DNA from: a virus
Virus record (IMG/VR): IMGVR_UViG_3300015242_000047
Span: 1-20,490 of that record
Length of the DNA stretch: 20,490 bases
Strand: one strand, 5' to 3'
Shown: one piece after another, positions 14,278-20,490 of the stretch
How positions within the stretch are numbered: position 1 is the first letter of the stretch
Layout: the number at the start of each line of letters is the position of its first letter
Notes under the pieces: generated by a model
Told to the model about the DNA's origin: nothing
Database searches by the model: none
The model's input: only the letters and a program-made list of their open reading frames with translations
Made by a program: the position numbers and the translations under genes

Positions 14278-14291
14278 GGGAAGTGATCTAG

Positions 14292-14753
14292 ATGGTGTTC
14301 ATACCAAATCCACCAGGTGCCACGATCGCGACCCCCGCTGACGTAGCGGCCCGGGTTGGTCGGCCCCTCACCGCGTTTGAGACGACCCGGGTACAGGCCT
14401 TCCTAGACGATGTCGAGGTCGAGATCCAGCGCCTGGCTGCTGACCGGCTCACGGACCCTCAGTGGGTTGCGGCCGTGAAGTCGGTCGAGTGCTCGGTAGT
14501 GATCCGGGCCGCACGCTTGCCCGACTCTCTCTCGACTGTGGTTCCGGCCACTGAGGGAGCCGGGTTCGCGTCCGCACCCGCGGTTCAGGGCGCGGTTTAC
14601 CTCAGGCGTGAAGAGCGCCGACGCCTGGGCTTGCCCCTCACAGGCGCGGTTTCGATGGCACCTAAGCCCACGGTCTATGTCGATCCCAACGGTGGGGGCT
14701 GGTACCCGTCCGACTCTAATGGGCTGTACGACGACTGTGACAGGAGCTGGTAA
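14292..14753 (+). CDS. Head-to-tail adaptor protein (153 aa)
   Basis: The protein starts with TPADVAARVGRPLTAFETTR (14-33) followed by a helix (VQAFLDDVEVEIQRLAADRL), the helical pattern of HK97 gp6 / SPP1 gp15-like adaptors that bind below the portal. The C-terminal part has LRREERRRLGLPLTGAVS and a Gly/Tyr-rich end. It is the first connector gene after the fibre block. AAGGGAAG precedes the ATG. The stop overlaps the next start (TAATG), as expected in a connector operon. Confidence 0.82.
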   Translation: MVFIPNPPGATIATPADVAARVGRPLTAFETTRVQAFLDDVEVEIQRLAADRLTDPQWVAAVKSVECSVVIRAARLPDSLSTVVPATEGAGFASAPAVQGAVYLRREERRRLGLPLTGAVSMAPKPTVYVDPNGGGWYPSDSNGLYDDCDRSW

Positions 14754-15055
14754 TGGAGAACATCCAGCTAAGCTCTCGTCTTGAGAAAATCATCGCGAGC
14801 TCGAACGAGGTTGAGGGCCTTCTCGGTGATGAAGCGTTCCAGATCGCGGGTCGCGCACGCGCCAACCTGGCACCACATCGGAAACACAGTGATCACAGGA
14901 TTACCCAGACCAAGGGTAAGATCGACCACTTCGTGAACCTGGAAGGCCCTGCCGCGCTCTCGGTAGAAGAAGGCCACTTCTCGAACTCGAATTCCGAGAT
15001 CGTGTACGTGGAAGGCCTCCACGTTCTTCGGGACGCGATTGGTCCGGCGATCTAA
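14753..15055 (+). CDS. Head-tail connector protein of actinophage type (100 aa)
   Basis: This small protein has an N-terminal helix with SSRLEKIIASSNEVEGLL, then QIAGRARANLAPHRKHSDHR, and ends with EGPAALSVEEGHFSNSNSE and YVEGLHVLRDAIG. The pattern (long helix, then Arg/His-rich loop, then E-x-GH and EGLHVLRDA) is that of actinophage neck proteins sometimes annotated DUF5403 or HK97 gp10-like. It would join head and tail as part of the neck. Both ends overlap neighbours (TAATG and TAATGA). The exact step (stopper or tail completion) is not certain. Confidence 0.68.
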   Translation: MENIQLSSRLEKIIASSNEVEGLLGDEAFQIAGRARANLAPHRKHSDHRITQTKGKIDHFVNLEGPAALSVEEGHFSNSNSEIVYVEGLHVLRDAIGPAI

Positions 15056-15468
15056 TGACCGCTAACCAGATTGATGTCATCACCCTGCTCACCCAGATTC
15101 TGACAGACAACGGGTATACCGATGTCGAGTCCGATTACTTGACTGCGGATGCGCTTTCGTCATCGTGCTATGTATGGCTCTCGGAACAGCCGGGGACCAC
15201 GCCTCATGTTAAGTATTCGGACAGGCCTTCTGTGGGCGTGGCCGTTTACTCCAAGGAGGGACCCACGGCCTCGCGTCGGCACGCGTTCGATATCCAAGCT
15301 CTTCTCGCGGATTCGATCGGAGTTCCATACGCGGCCGGGGGGCTTCACCGAGTGTTCACCGACATCAAACCATACCGGTTCGACATCCCGGGTCAACCTT
15401 ACGGTGTGGCGCGGACGTATGCACAGTACTCGTTCATTCTCTCGGACCTGGGGACCAAATGGTCATGA
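15055..15468 (+). CDS. Tail terminator protein (137 aa)
   Basis: Length, position just before the major tail protein, and pattern fit the tail terminator (gpU-like) family: an N-terminal helix (IDVITLLTQILTDNGY), a strand region with VWLSEQPG and VGVAVYSKEG, a helix (RHAFDIQALLADSIG), and a C-terminal strand pair (RFDIPGQPYGVARTYAQYSF). It caps the growing tail tube and joins it to the neck. ATG overlaps the previous stop (TAATGA). No anomalies. Confidence 0.75.
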   Translation: MTANQIDVITLLTQILTDNGYTDVESDYLTADALSSSCYVWLSEQPGTTPHVKYSDRPSVGVAVYSKEGPTASRRHAFDIQALLADSIGVPYAAGGLHRVFTDIKPYRFDIPGQPYGVARTYAQYSFILSDLGTKWS

Positions 15469-15507
15469 CGGCCGATTCGTTTATCTCTTAAATAGAAAGG
15501 CTCCATC

Positions 15508-16113
15508 ATGCCATTGCCAGGACTAGTCGACTCGGGCTACTTCATCACTAGCCGGACCGTCGCGTACACCGCACCCGTAGACACCGCCGCACCCGCAGCC
15601 ACACTCGCAGGCCTCGACACCCCCGGTTCTCCGTGGCTGATTCTGGGCCACATCGGGGATGAGACCGCGAGCGGTAACGCGACCTTTACCCGCGATGGTG
15701 GGGACTCGACCACTAAGGGGTCGATCACCAAGAAAGCCATCCGGACCCTGGTCGACCCGGTCAACTCCGGTATCGACATTGACATCAGCCAGTGGACCCG
15801 CTCCGCTCTTGGCCTCTACCACGGTGGGGCCGGAGGCACCACGCCCGGGACGTTCTCGGTCGAGGGCGCTACTGACGGTACTGCTACCTCGACCGCGCTC
15901 CTTATTGTCTGGGAGGATGGTCTGAACCGGGTCGCTCTGTACGCACCCAACGTCTCCTGGACGGGTCGGGACAACATCAGCACCGACTCGATCGCGGACG
16001 CGGTCCTGATCCCGCTTCACGCGGGGTTCCTGGACTCGAACACGCTCACCGGTCCGAGCTCCAAGCCGCTCCGGTACTCGTGGTTGAGCCCGACCCTACT
16101 CGCACTGAGCTGA
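15508..16113 (+). CDS. Major tail (tube) protein (201 aa)
   Basis: The gene lies between the tail terminator and the tail assembly chaperones, where the tube gene is expected. The product is beta-rich and Ala/Thr/Gly-rich, with SPWLILGHIGDETASGNATF (about 41-60), IRTLVDPVNSGIDIDISQWT, and a final DAVLIPLHAGFLDSN. Tube proteins form stacked hexameric rings around the tape measure. AAAGG precedes the ATG by about 9 bases. It is followed by an unusually structured 185-base spacer that may set high expression of this gene relative to the chaperones. Confidence 0.85.
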   Translation: MPLPGLVDSGYFITSRTVAYTAPVDTAAPAATLAGLDTPGSPWLILGHIGDETASGNATFTRDGGDSTTKGSITKKAIRTLVDPVNSGIDIDISQWTRSALGLYHGGAGGTTPGTFSVEGATDGTATSTALLIVWEDGLNRVALYAPNVSWTGRDNISTDSIADAVLIPLHAGFLDSNTLTGPSSKPLRYSWLSPTLLALS

Positions 16114-16165
16114 TTCAAGGATAATACCGTATCCTTAAACAGGAGCCCGGTCTATTCAAGGATAA
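16113..16165. repeat. Direct repeat ATTCAAGGATAA and hairpin after the tail tube gene
   Basis: ATTCAAGGATAA occurs at 16113-16124 and again at 16154-16165. The first copy also forms a hairpin: AAGGATA (16117-16123) pairs with TATCCTT (16130-16136) over a 6-base loop. No T-run follows. Repeat plus palindrome suggests a protein-binding or RNA-processing site; role unknown. Confidence 0.55.
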
Positions 16166-16199
16166 GTAACTAGCCCGTTGACCGCTGAGGTCCGGGTAA

Positions 16200-16213
16200 T
16201 CGATCGCGATCGA
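16200..16213. promoter_or_regulatory. Perfect 14-bp palindrome in the tail spacer
   Basis: TCGATCGCGATCGA is fully self-complementary. It may be a binding site for a dimeric regulator, or a by-product of CG/GATC-rich sequence. It is listed because it sits within a spacer that also contains two hairpins. Confidence 0.35.
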
Positions 16214-16245
16214 CAGCCGGAGTCGTGGACCGGCCCTTAACTTGA

Positions 16246-16270
16246 CTACTTGCCTAGCCCAGGCAAGTAG
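16246..16270 (+). terminator. Strong 10-bp hairpin before the tail chaperone gene
   Basis: CTACTTGCCT (16246-16255) pairs perfectly with AGGCAAGTAG (16261-16270) around the 5-base loop AGCCC. There is no T-run, which is common for terminators in high-GC actinobacteria and their phages. It could reduce transcription from the tail tube gene into the chaperone and tape measure genes, or stabilise the 3' end of the tube mRNA. Confidence 0.5.
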
Positions 16271-16298
16271 GTATTAGAGGCAACAAACAGGAGTCATG

Positions 16299-16643
16299 AT
16301 GACCGCCCTTTCCCAGTTCCGGACCCAGTCCACCGAGAAATACCCGGGAACCCCGATCACGTTCGATGATGGTGTCACGGTGAACCTCAAGTCGATCATG
16401 GACCTGGACGACCAGGAGCTCAAGGACTTCACCGCGTCCCAGAAGCGCCTGACGGCGCTCGATGCGTCCGAGGATGTGGCCGAGCTCAAGAACGAGTTTG
16501 TGACCACGCTCGCGGGCTTGTCTTCGGACAAGGCTAAGACCGCTAAGGAGCTGGATAAGGAAGCGCTGGGGGTTTTGACCGAGATCTTCAAGGAGTACTC
16601 GGCTAGCGCGCAGGATGCGGCCAAAAGCCAGGATGATTCTTGA
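16299..16643 (+). CDS. Tail assembly chaperone, upstream frame (gpG-like, 114 aa)
   Basis: Position between tube and tape measure genes, and a helical, charged protein (TEKYPGTPITFDDGVTVNLK, then LDDQELKDFTASQKRLTALD), identify the first tail chaperone frame. Two ATGs lie at 16296 and 16299. ACAGGAG ends at 16293, giving only 2 bases to the first but 5 to the second, so 16299 is preferred. The second chaperone frame overlaps the end and is offset by +1 (or -2). Chaperones of this kind coat the tape measure and recruit tube subunits. Confidence 0.82.
   Translation: MTALSQFRTQSTEKYPGTPITFDDGVTVNLKSIMDLDDQELKDFTASQKRLTALDASEDVAELKNEFVTTLAGLSSDKAKTAKELDKEALGVLTEIFKEYSASAQDAAKSQDDS
16623..16626 (+). 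promoter_or_regulatory. Candidate +1 frameshift site in the tail chaperone overlap
   Basis: At the end of the upstream frame the codons read GCG GCC AAA AGC. The AAAA run at 16623-16626 lets a lysine tRNA re-pair with AAA after a +1 slip, moving into the second frame (next codons GCC AGG ATG). The second frame is open from 16579, so a shift must occur between there and 16643. Direct initiation at ATG 16633 is an alternative. Confidence 0.4.
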
Positions 16644-17040
16644 TCTCCTAGAAAAGTACGAGAGTCCGCTTACTGCGGACTTCCGTAGGTTCTACTCGCT
16701 CCGGCTCACGGATGCGGCTCTGACCATGGACTCGGATGAGTTTATTGATCTCGCTCATTGGCTTCCATCAGAGTCCGCGTTTGTGGTCGCGTCCCAATGT
16801 AACGGTGATCTTCGTCAAGCACGAGGGATTCTCGGCTGGTCGCAGACAGACGATCTTCTGGTCGGTCTTCTGAACCTAGTCCAGCACCAAACGTACGTGA
16901 TCGCGGTCGTAGCCGGTGATAAGCGGGCTAAGCCCCCGAAAGCTATTGAAAACCCACGGAGCCTGGCGCCCCCAAAGCACAGAGCTGGAGGCGATGCCTC
17001 GGCATTCGCCCGGGCCTTGCTCGCGCAACAGAAGGGGTAG
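16633..17040 (+). CDS. Tail assembly chaperone, downstream frame (gpT-like)
   Basis: This frame overlaps the upstream chaperone and ends just before the tape measure gene. Its product starts LLEKYESPLTADFRRFYSLR, continues with helical segments (DEFIDLAHWLPSESAFV), and has a Trp/Asp stretch GILGWSQTDDLLVGLLN. This pattern (plasmid-like 'F-Y-x-L-x-L' start, then helices, then a basic Pro/Lys-rich end) is that of actinophage second chaperone frames, which are normally made as an extension of the first by programmed frameshifting. The feature is given from ATG 16633, but the frame is open upstream to 16579 and also has an ATG at 16615. Fusion by frameshift at about 16623 would give a product of about 250 residues. 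Confidence 0.75.
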   Translation: MILDLLEKYESPLTADFRRFYSLRLTDAALTMDSDEFIDLAHWLPSESAFVVASQCNGDLRQARGILGWSQTDDLLVGLLNLVQHQTYVIAVVAGDKRAKPPKAIENPRSLAPPKHRAGGDASAFARALLAQQKG

Positions 17041-17043
17041 GCA

Positions 17044-19857
17044 ATGGCTATCGTTGGGGTCGCTTCCGTCCGGGTTCGTCCCGACCTAACCGAGTTCCGC
17101 AAAGAGCTCACCGCGGAACTGAAGTCTATCAAGTCCTCGCTGGATATCGCGGTACACGCGGACACCAAACTAGCCAAGGCCGAGATCGACGCCTTTGTCA
17201 AGAAGGAGTCTGGCAAGGTCATCAATCAGCGGGTGGACGTTGATACGTCGGGGTTCGATAACGCCTCGGCCTCTTTGGGTCGCCTGGCGGCGTCCACCCG
17301 TGGGTTTGCTGTGGCCTCGGTAGCGTTCACCGTGGTCCAAACCGCGCTCCAGGCTATCGTTCCTCTACTGATCGCGGCTCTCGGATCGTTGCTCTTGATC
17401 CCGGGCGCGGTCGCGGTAATGGGCCTAGCCTTCGCCACAGCCAAGCTGGGCGCAGACGGGATCAAGAAGGCCTTTGAGGGCCTCAAACCTACGCTGGACA
17501 AGCTCAAGGGCCAGGTGTCGGGCGTGTTCCAGTCCGCGCTCATCCCTGCAGTGAACAACCTCAAGGTCTTGATCCCCCAGCTCACCCCTGGATTCAAGGC
17601 ACTAGCCTTGGCTATGTCCGCGGTAGCTGTTCAGTTCACGACCATGCTCAAGTCCACGGCCAACGTAACCATTCTGAAGAGTTTGCTCGACTCTACCAGG
17701 GTTGTTATCCTGAATGTGGGGTCGGCCCTAGCCCCTATCGCACAGGCTTTTCTCACGATCGCGGGTGTGGCCGCAGGCGCGCTCCGGGACCTTACTTCGG
17801 GCTTCTCCGGAGCCGCCACCCAGTTCGCCAAGTTCATCACCGCATCCGCTAACTCAGGGCAGCTCTTGTCTTGGATCCAGGGCGGGCTAGACGCTTTGCG
17901 TACCTTGGGTCAGATCGCGGTCCAGGCCGGAGCGATTGTCGCGGCCGTGTTCAACGGCTTGTCCCAAGGTGCTGGTGATCTTGGGGGCGCCCTTCTCCCG
18001 GTCCTCAAGGCTATTAACACGGCCTTGTCGGGCGGCGCAGGCGCCGCGGCCCTACAAGCCCTCGGTCACGCCTTCTCTGAGGTTGGGAAGGCCATTGGCA
18101 CCGAGCTTCTCTCGGTTCTGAAGGTAGCCCTGCCGATCATCACGCAGGTACTCACCTTTATCGGCGATCACGCGACCTTGGTAGTGAGTGTGGCTACCGC
18201 AGTGTTTGTCATGGCCAAGGCTTTCGGTATTGCTTCCGCAGCCATGAAGGCCTGGACCGTCATCGCGGCTATCTTCAATATCACCATGAGCGCAGGCCCG
18301 ATTGGTCTTGTGGTCTTGGCTGTGGGCGCGCTGGTGGCCGCAGCTGTTCTGATCATTGCCAACTGGGGCCCGATCTCCGCGTTCTTTGTTAAGATCGGCC
18401 AGGCAATTGCAGGTGCGTTCCACGCGGCCATCGACTGGGTCGTAGGCACGTACCAGACCGTAGCCTCGGCCGTGACTGGGTTCTTCACCGCCGTGGTGAA
18501 CTTCTTCAAGTCGTGGGCTGGTGGAATGGCTGCGGCCTTCCACCTCGCGATTGACTGGGTAACGGGCGCGTACCAAGCTGTGGCCTCGGCCATCACGGGG
18601 GCGTTCTCCGCAGTGGGCTCGTTCTTCGCCTCGATCGGGAACGCGATCGCTACCGCGTTCCAGGCTGCGGTATCGTTCATCGCTGGACTCCCGGCCAAGA
18701 TCGGTAACTTCCTAGTGGCCCTCCCTCAGATGCTCCTGGACGGGTTCGTGTTCGTAGTGAACGCGGTTATCCAGGGACTGGAGTGGGTCATCGCGGAGTT
18801 CATCGCGTTCCCGTTCCAGGTCATCCAGGTGGTCAGCAAGCTGATCGGTCTCTTGGTATCTTGGGCTCAGAACACAGGCGTGAAGGTGCTGCTCGCTATC
18901 GTGACTTGGATAAACCAGGTTATAGCCTTCTTCATAGCGCTGCCCGGGAATATCATCACCGCGGTTGCTAACTTCGGGGCTATGCTCGGGACCTGGATTG
19001 TAGGCGTTGCTACGGGCTTCATCGCGAACGTGGTGTTGTTCGTGTCTCAGGTAGTGGCCTTCTTCGTTGCCCTCCCTGGGCAGATTCTCACAGGTATCGC
19101 TAACTTCGGCCAGATGCTTCTTGATTGGCTGACCGTGGTCTCGGATACAGTGAACAACGCGGTGCACGATTTCCTCGCAGGGGTCGTGTCCTTCTTCGTT
19201 GCTCTCCCAGGTAACATCATCAACGGGATCACTAACTTCGCCCAGATGATTTGGGACTGGATGAAGAACGCGGCCGATAGGTTGATTGGGGCTTTGCCCG
19301 GGATCATTTCCGGGGTCCTGAACTTCTTCCGGGATCTCCCTGGGAACATTCTCAGTGCTCTAGGCAACGCAGGTTCGTGGCTCCTGAACATCGGTAAGGA
19401 CATCGTCCGTGGCCTGTGGGAGGGAATCCAGAACGCTGCCAGCTGGCTGTGGGACAAGATCACGGGCTTCGTGGGTGGGATCGTGGACAAGTTCAAGGGC
19501 TTGCTCGATATCTTCTCCCCGTCCCGGGTGTTCCGCGATGAAGTCGGTAAGTATATCGCACAGGGTGTTGGTGTCGGAATCGAGGACAACGCTCCGTTCG
19601 TGTACAAGAAGATCGATGCACTGGCCTCGGGAATGATGGACAGAATGTCCGGGGTTACGGTCGGAGCCGACGTAGCAGGCCAATTCAACTCAGCGATTAC
19701 CGCTTCGGGCGCGCTGAGCTTCACGCCCACGCCAGTGGTTGTTAACGTGTCTACGAACCCGGAAGGGATCAAGGACTTTATCAACGTCCAGGTGGACAGC
19801 AACAACCGTCAGATTGTTCGTGGGGCCAAGGCCGGAATCGGAGGGACAACGACGTGA
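17044..19857 (+). CDS. Tape measure protein (937 aa)
   Basis: The longest gene of the window directly follows the chaperones, as the tail-length ruler does. The N-terminus IVGVASVRVRPDLTEFRKEL (3-22) is typical of actinophage tape measures. Hydrophobic blocks at about 88-133 and 377-450 may insert in the host membrane during DNA entry. Residues 459-545 hold 40-aa repeats starting AFHAAIDW / AFHLAIDW / AFQAAVSF, and 585-805 hold 44-aa repeats centred on FFVALPGQILTGIANFGQML. The conserved C-terminal element SPSRVFRDEVGKYIAQGVG lies at about 824-842. No lysozyme or peptidase motif was noticed. GAAGGGG precedes the ATG, and the stop overlaps the next GTG start. By the usual 1.5 Angstrom per residue, 937 residues predict a tail near 140 nm. 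Confidence 0.95.
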   Translation: MAIVGVASVRVRPDLTEFRKELTAELKSIKSSLDIAVHADTKLAKAEIDAFVKKESGKVINQRVDVDTSGFDNASASLGRLAASTRGFAVASVAFTVVQTALQAIVPLLIAALGSLLLIPGAVAVMGLAFATAKLGADGIKKAFEGLKPTLDKLKGQVSGVFQSALIPAVNNLKVLIPQLTPGFKALALAMSAVAVQFTTMLKSTANVTILKSLLDSTRVVILNVGSALAPIAQAFLTIAGVAAGALRDLTSGFSGAATQFAKFITASANSGQLLSWIQGGLDALRTLGQIAVQAGAIVAAVFNGLSQGAGDLGGALLPVLKAINTALSGGAGAAALQALGHAFSEVGKAIGTELLSVLKVALPIITQVLTFIGDHATLVVSVATAVFVMAKAFGIASAAMKAWTVIAAIFNITMSAGPIGLVVLAVGALVAAAVLIIANWGPISAFFVKIGQAIAGAFHAAIDWVVGTYQTVASAVTGFFTAVVNFFKSWAGGMAAAFHLAIDWVTGAYQAVASAITGAFSAVGSFFASIGNAIATAFQAAVSFIAGLPAKIGNFLVALPQMLLDGFVFVVNAVIQGLEWVIAEFIAFPFQVIQVVSKLIGLLVSWAQNTGVKVLLAIVTWINQVIAFFIALPGNIITAVANFGAMLGTWIVGVATGFIANVVLFVSQVVAFFVALPGQILTGIANFGQMLLDWLTVVSDTVNNAVHDFLAGVVSFFVALPGNIINGITNFAQMIWDWMKNAADRLIGALPGIISGVLNFFRDLPGNILSALGNAGSWLLNIGKDIVRGLWEGIQNAASWLWDKITGFVGGIVDKFKGLLDIFSPSRVFRDEVGKYIAQGVGVGIEDNAPFVYKKIDALASGMMDRMSGVTVGADVAGQFNSAITASGALSFTPTPVVVNVSTNPEGIKDFINVQVDSNNRQIVRGAKAGIGGTTT
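18418..18699 (+). repeat. Tandem 120-bp (40-aa) repeats in the tape measure gene
   Basis: The AFH/AFQ segment recurs with its phenylalanine codon at 18418, 18538 and 18658, exactly 120 bases apart. The first two units are clearly alike (IDWVVGTYQTVASAVTG versus IDWVTGAYQAVASAITG); the third is partial. DNA copies have diverged while the protein pattern is kept. Confidence 0.85.
18796..19455 (+). repeat. Tandem 132-bp (44-aa) repeats in the tape measure gene
   Basis: Units begin at 18796, 18928, 19060, 19192 and 19324, each exactly 132 bases after the last, with consensus FF-ALPG-I---I-NF-QML-DW. Copies 2-4 are closest; the first (EFIAFPFQVIQVV) and last (FFRDLPGNILSAL) are more diverged. 44 equals four times 11, matching the helical 11-residue periodicity known for tape measures. 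Confidence 0.88.
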
Positions 19858-20297
19858 CTGTAACAGCAACGTACAACTCCGACATCGGTCGAGTTCAGAT
19901 ATCCTTCACCGGGTTTTCCGCAGTGGTGGATTCCGCTAAGATCGAACGATCAATCGATGGTATTAACTGGTCCGTGATCCGAGGTGGCGACGTAGTCGCC
20001 GTCACCTCGGGCGCGGGTGCGATCGATGACTTTGAGTTTGTCCCGGGGGTGGTCAACACCTACCGTGTATCTGGTGTTGATACGGCCCTGCCCTCTTTCA
20101 ACTCTGTGGGTGTAGCCTCGACCGGGAACAATATATCGCTCTCGCCTGCGGACCCCTCAGGGCTCGTGGACGGAGACCTCAAGCTCATCATCGCGTCCCA
20201 CCCAACCCCACAACCCCAACCTTCCCGGAACTTGCAGTCCCTCGCACACTCCGAGTCTAATCTCAATCCATCACTCAAACTCTCCTCAAAATCCTGA
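19854..20297 (+). CDS. Minor tail protein, N-terminal part only; probably disrupted at about 20195
   Basis: GTG overlaps the tape measure stop (GTGA). The first 80 residues form a fibronectin III-like domain typical of the actinophage gene after the tape measure: TATYNSDIGRVQISFTGF (3-20), AKIERSIDGINWSVIRGG (28-45), and FEFVPGVVNTYRVSGVDT. A second segment (NNISLSPADPSGLVDGDLKL) starts another domain that usually runs on for hundreds of residues. After IIASH (about residue 115) the frame reads a Pro/Gln/Ser-rich low-complexity string (TPQPQPSRNLQSLAHSESNL) and stops at 147. The change coincides with a sharp change in base composition, so the real gene is probably truncated by recombination or assembly error. 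Confidence 0.72.
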   Translation: MTVTATYNSDIGRVQISFTGFSAVVDSAKIERSIDGINWSVIRGGDVVAVTSGAGAIDDFEFVPGVVNTYRVSGVDTALPSFNSVGVASTGNNISLSPADPSGLVDGDLKLIIASHPTPQPQPSRNLQSLAHSESNLNPSLKLSSKS

Positions 20298-20490
20298 TCC
20301 AGACCTCCATTCAGCCCAAAGATCAAGTTCACCCCAAAGCATCCAAACCACCAAACCAAGATCTTGGCCCCTCACCCCATCCAGCAGTGGCAACAACATG
20401 CCACTTTGCCCTCCCCAAAAAGACCCATCCAAATAATCCGTGCCATGTTGCGGCTATTGAACCTTGAATATAGCGTTCGTGCTGGTGAAA
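20201..20490. other. Compositionally aberrant right end, no supportable gene
   Basis: From about 20200 to 20440 the plus strand is nearly G-free: by eye I count about 24 G and 101 C in 240 bases, unlike anything to the left. No frame on either strand resembles a known protein; the minus-strand 99-aa frame is Trp/Gly-rich and looks like a by-product of G-rich sequence. A perfect 12-bp palindrome CCAAGATCTTGG lies at 20356-20367, and AGTGGCA (20386-20392) pairs with TGCCACT (20399-20405) around a 6-base loop. Composition becomes ordinary again from about 20441. Confidence 0.6.

Noticed and set aside
16242-16277. Possible promoter: TTGACT at 16242-16247 before the chaperone gene
   Set aside because: No acceptable -10 element at 16-19 bases; the nearest TATTAG is 24 bases away, and the sequence is better explained as a hairpin.
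19047-19805. 252-codon minus-strand frame
   Set aside because: Antisense to the tape measure repeats; its apparent repeats mirror the sense-strand array.
20060-20359. 99-codon minus-strand frame at the right end
   Set aside because: Overlaps the conserved part of the minor tail gene and consists of Trp/Gly-rich low-complexity sequence; no binding site seen.
20445-20490. ATG-started frame running off the right edge (MLRLLNLEYSVRAGE)
   Set aside because: Only 15 codons, no ribosome binding site and no recognisable protein.

Overview
This window looks like the left (structural) arm of a tailed siphovirus that infects an actinobacterium. The evidence is the gene order, the frequent GTG/TTG starts with AGGAGG-type ribosome binding sites, start/stop overlaps at most gene borders, and protein families typical of actinophages: a terminase with an RGTAKSPLAA-type Walker A, an SPP1 gp6-like portal, a MuF-like capsid protein with a CxxC...HxxxxC pattern, and a tape measure protein with actinophage-style N- and C-terminal motifs. 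No rRNA, tRNA, CRISPR array or insertion sequence was seen. Genus is not claimed.

Layout, left to right. (1) 1-456, minus strand: the 5' part of a gene that runs off the left edge and resembles conserved alphaproteobacterial (rhizobial-type) hypothetical proteins, unlike the rest. (2) 517-2018: seven tiny plus-strand genes in a nearly unbroken chain of overlapping stops and starts, three with membrane segments. (3) 2034-3637: a hairpin, a possible 15-codon leader peptide coupled to a 75-aa gene, then two GT-A type glycosyltransferases. (4) 3634-5976: HNH endonuclease, small and large terminase. (5) 5998-9674: portal, MuF-like protein, scaffold, major capsid protein. (6) 9698-14277: a GT4 glycosyltransferase followed by three fibre or decoration-type genes, the last an SGNH esterase with a carbohydrate-binding-like module nested in its N-terminal domain. 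(7) 14292-16113: head-tail connectors, tail terminator, major tail protein. (8) 16114-16298: a noncoding spacer with several palindromes and a direct repeat. (9) 16299-19857: two tail assembly chaperone frames and the tape measure gene. (10) 19854-20490: start of a minor tail gene whose recognisable part stops near 20195, where the plus strand becomes almost G-free.

How it fits together: TerS/TerL (with HNH) package DNA through the portal into a shell built from scaffold and major capsid protein. The connectors close the head, and the tube, chaperones and tape measure build the tail. What stands out is the amount of sugar chemistry in the virion-building region: three glycosyltransferases and a sugar-binding SGNH esterase, with the GT4 and esterase sitting between the capsid gene and the connectors rather than after the tape measure. 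This suggests a glycosylated and/or fibre-decorated head. Both ends of the window look discordant with the middle, so a chimeric assembly or recent recombination at the edges should be considered.
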